Origin: Duganella sp. OV510
GTDB taxonomy: Bacteria > Pseudomonadota > Gammaproteobacteria > Burkholderiales > Burkholderiaceae_D
Reading direction: 5' to 3'
NCBI RefSeq assembly: GCF_900100205.1
Contig: NZ_FNEQ01000004.1
Span: 186,001-250,000 of the forward strand
DNA length: 64,000 nt
Shown here: piece after piece, positions 62,553-64,000 of the stretch
Layout of the letters: each line of letters opens with the position of its first letter
Numbering within the stretch: position 1 is the first letter of the stretch
Notes under the pieces: model-generated
Told to the model about the DNA's origin: nothing
Database searches by the model: none
The model's input: the letters and a program-made list of their open reading frames with translations, nothing else
Made by a program: the position numbers and the translations under genes

Positions 62553-62711
62553 CTACTTCTGCTTAGCCGAGAGCGCTTGCAGTATCGACTGCGGGATTTC
62601 GCGACAGCCGCAAGCTTTCGAGTGAGCCACGTGCCACTCGACGCGCTGCTGCAACGTCGGATTTTTCGGCATACGATGTTGCTCATGCCAAGCCCTATTA
62701 GTTTTCCCCAT
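62553..62711 (-). CDS. 52-aa conserved hypothetical protein
   Basis: ATG 62709-62711, with GAGG 7 nt before. The sequence has the pattern TNRAWHEQHRMPKNPTLQQR and WHVAHSKACGCREIP, with conserved Trp, His and Cys. I know similar short proteins (AWH-x2-H-x-MPKNPT...CxCR-x-P) in Burkholderiales, of unknown function. The start overlaps the end of the AhpD-like gene by 14 nt, so it is translationally coupled to it. Confidence 0.65.
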   Translation of the reverse strand: MGKTNRAWHEQHRMPKNPTLQQRVEWHVAHSKACGCREIPQSILQALSAKQK

Positions 62712-63009
62712 CGTAAGCCTCAAGAGCGGCGGGAAGTGCGCTAATCGCAACAGCGCCAACTGCGGGCAATCCAATCAACACAGCACTCAACACCTCCTGC
62801 CTCGACGCGCCGTGGGTCTTCGCTGACAGTACATGAAAAGGAATTCCCGAGGTATTGCCTGTCGCAGCAAGGACTGCAATATAGGCCAGTTCTTCGGTTT
62901 TCTTATCCAGGGTACTGGCCTCATCCAGGCCTTTTACCGCCTGCATCCACGCCTGTGCGTGCGCCGGCGCTTCCTGCATAAACAATGAAAATGCTTTTGA
63001 TATGCTCAT
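62698..63009 (-). CDS. AhpD/carboxymuconolactone decarboxylase-like protein without cysteines
   Basis: 103 aa, ribosome site GGAGAA. All-helical AhpD-like fold; the core motif reads ELAYIAVLAATGNTSGIPFHVLSAKTHGAS, in pieces (IPFHVLSAKTHGASRQEV). In active AhpD/CMD proteins the preceding turn has CxxC; this protein contains no Cys at all, only the His. It belongs to the Cys-free IPFH subgroup and so is not a normal peroxidase. First gene of a small minus-strand operon in the accessory strip. Confidence 0.8.
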   Translation of the reverse strand: MSISKAFSLFMQEAPAHAQAWMQAVKGLDEASTLDKKTEELAYIAVLAATGNTSGIPFHVLSAKTHGASRQEVLSAVLIGLPAVGAVAISALPAALEAYDGEN

Positions 63010-63071
63010 CGTTGTTCTCCGTTGATTATTCTCGTTACCGTAATTCCATCATCACCGCTTTTGCTATCCAG

Positions 63072-63085
63072 ATCACTTTTGTGAT
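63072..63085. promoter_or_regulatory. Dyad upstream of the AhpD-like gene
   Basis: ATCAC-TTTT-GTGAT, a perfect 5-bp inverted repeat about 63 nt upstream of the AhpD-like start, plus direct repeats TAGTCACT at 63122-63129 and 63140-63147. They could be operators for the AhpD-like gene or for the rightward gene at 63228. Confidence 0.4.
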
Positions 63086-63227
63086 TGAAACGATAAATTG
63101 TGCTCGTCTGAAAAGTTGTTATAGTCACTTTTCCTGACGTAGTCACTGGCGCCCAGCCATTGCGCCCCACTGTGACTTCTGATTCTCACCCAAGCCCGTG
63201 AGCATTTTTTGATACGAGGTGAGAATC

Positions 63228-63431
63228 ATGCAACCAAGACTAAACCATCAATTCGCCCAAGTGGTAGAGCAGGCCATCGTGCTCGAAGCACTCAGTGGCG
63301 CCGCGACCGCGTGGGCCTATCTGGCTGCTTACGGCGTGCCGAAAGAAACCATCCTGCGCGTGCTGTCCACCGCATCGGTCCGGCGCAAGACAGACAATCC
63401 TTCCTCCAACGCCATCGAAAACTGCCGCTGA
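63228..63431 (+). CDS. 67-aa conserved hypothetical protein
   Basis: ATG at 63228 after GAGGTGAG. Sequence: NHQFAQVVEQAIVLEALSGA, then TAWAYLAAYGVPKETILRVL. Two amphipathic helices, no membrane segment. Similar short proteins with the 'AWxYLxxxGVPxxxILRVLS' core occur in Oxalobacteraceae; function unknown. Convergent with the SBP gene, 4 nt apart. Confidence 0.7.
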   Translation: MQPRLNHQFAQVVEQAIVLEALSGAATAWAYLAAYGVPKETILRVLSTASVRRKTDNPSSNAIENCR

Positions 63432-63435
63432 GCGC

Positions 63436-64000
63436 TCATGGGCCGATCGCGTATTTCTTCGACAAGGCGTCCACCTGCTGCGCGCCGTGGGCGCCGATCC
63501 AGTTCCACACCGCTTCCACTTGCTCGCGGTTGCGCTGATAGTAGTGGCGGTTGGCGCCCAGCCACATCGATGAGACGCGTACCGGCTTGTCCAGCCGCGT
63601 CACCTGCTTGCCGTAGCGCTTGGCGACGTAGGGATCGAGCGCGGCCGGCGTCATCAACGCCAGCGTGAAGCCGTCTACCCGCTTCAGGCGCAGCTTGTCC
63701 AGATTGTTCCAAGAGCTGAAACTGCCGTCGTCGACATGCAGGCCGGCGGCCTTCAGATATTCGGCCAGGATGGTGCCCTGGTTCACCGCCAGCACATGCG
63801 TCTTGAAATAGCTGGCCGGATCAGTATCGGCTGACAATCGATCACTGGAACGCACAAAGACATACGCCATGGTCCGCAATGCGCGGCGATGATCGGGTTC
63901 GCCGTTGACACTGGTGGCAATCAGATAACCAGCCTTATCATCAGCCGGCGTATCGGCTGGGGCGATGTCGATCACGCCACTGGTCAGCGCCAGGCGCACG
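63436..64000 (-). CDS. Periplasmic solute-binding protein (SBP_bac_3 type), C-terminal part
   Basis: 188 codons from the window edge to the stop at 63436-63438. It shows the second lobe of a class-3 solute-binding protein: NGEPDHRRALRTMAYVFVRS, the hinge strand LAVNQGTILAEYLKAAGL, then KLRLKRVDGFTLALMTPAAL and the terminal helix EQVEAVWNWIGAHGAQQVD. It probably binds an amino acid or related compound, or acts as an orphan sensor. N-terminus and signal peptide lie outside the window. Confidence 0.8.
   Translation of the reverse strand, partial: VRLALTSGVIDIAPADTPADDKAGYLIATSVNGEPDHRRALRTMAYVFVRSSDRLSADTDPASYFKTHVLAVNQGTILAEYLKAAGLHVDDGSFSSWNNLDKLRLKRVDGFTLALMTPAALDPYVAKRYGKQVTRLDKPVRVSSMWLGANRHYYQRNREQVEAVWNWIGAHGAQQVDALSKKYAIGP

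Overview
The window reads as chromosomal DNA of a high-GC betaproteobacterium, most likely Oxalobacteraceae (Massilia, Duganella or Janthinobacterium type). The reasons are the 'MKKTL...AQSSVTIYG' porin, an SAH riboswitch in front of ahcY, a type II secretion operon in the order GHIJKLMN-DEFC, and the gene sets lpxL-lpxL-dapF, DUF484-xerC, cobW-dksA, hslVU and petABC-sspAB. No genus can be fixed from sequence reading alone.

Layout. 1-3093 is an aromatic amino acid catabolism locus: the 5' part of a large indolepyruvate oxidoreductase gene, hpd, and a divergent Lrp/AsnC regulator. 3097-10809 holds a periplasmic serine protease, a GNAT enzyme, cca, a GST, a lytic transglycosylase, 5-formyl-THF cyclo-ligase, metF and a small membrane protein. 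10828-14333 is the S-adenosylmethionine cycle: ahcY under an SAH riboswitch, metK with a leader that can fold in two mutually exclusive ways, and between them a 2TM (SLATT-like) protein and a 25-codon microprotein with its own promoter-like and terminator-like signals. 14507-24707 carries two lipid A acyltransferases, dapF, a Sel1 protein, a porin, DUF484, xerC, a His-rich CobW GTPase, DksA and a STAS protein. hslVU follows, with a sigma-32-like promoter.

26733-28905 has a small outer-membrane protein divergent from an XRE regulator, and an alpha/beta hydrolase. 29006-44087 is one unbroken minus-strand run: the type II secretion genes gspGHIJKLMN-DEFC, a patatin-family type Vd autotransporter, then a LytS/LytTR-type two-component pair, with gaps of 0-27 nt throughout. 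44231-50839 contains an amidohydrolase, a MoeB/ThiF enzyme, a C-terminal processing protease, EnvC and gpmA. 50939-53799 is the rhodanese-grxC-secB-SH3-gpsA group, closed by an exceptional 39-bp perfect inverted repeat. 53886-60659 holds DUF2461, a DegS-like protease, mscL, petABC (cytochrome bc1) and sspAB.

A tRNA-Thr(UGU) at 60686-60761 marks the start of a lower-GC accessory strip (about 60.8-63.2 kb). It contains a frameshifted DUF3800 gene, a broken serine-recombinase remnant, small orphan genes and an AhpD-like gene. The window ends in a partial periplasmic substrate-binding protein. No CRISPR array, intact insertion sequence, rRNA or integrase gene was seen. The most promising unexplained elements are the metK leader switch, the microprotein unit beside it, the 39-bp hairpin, and the secretion-patatin-two-component operon.
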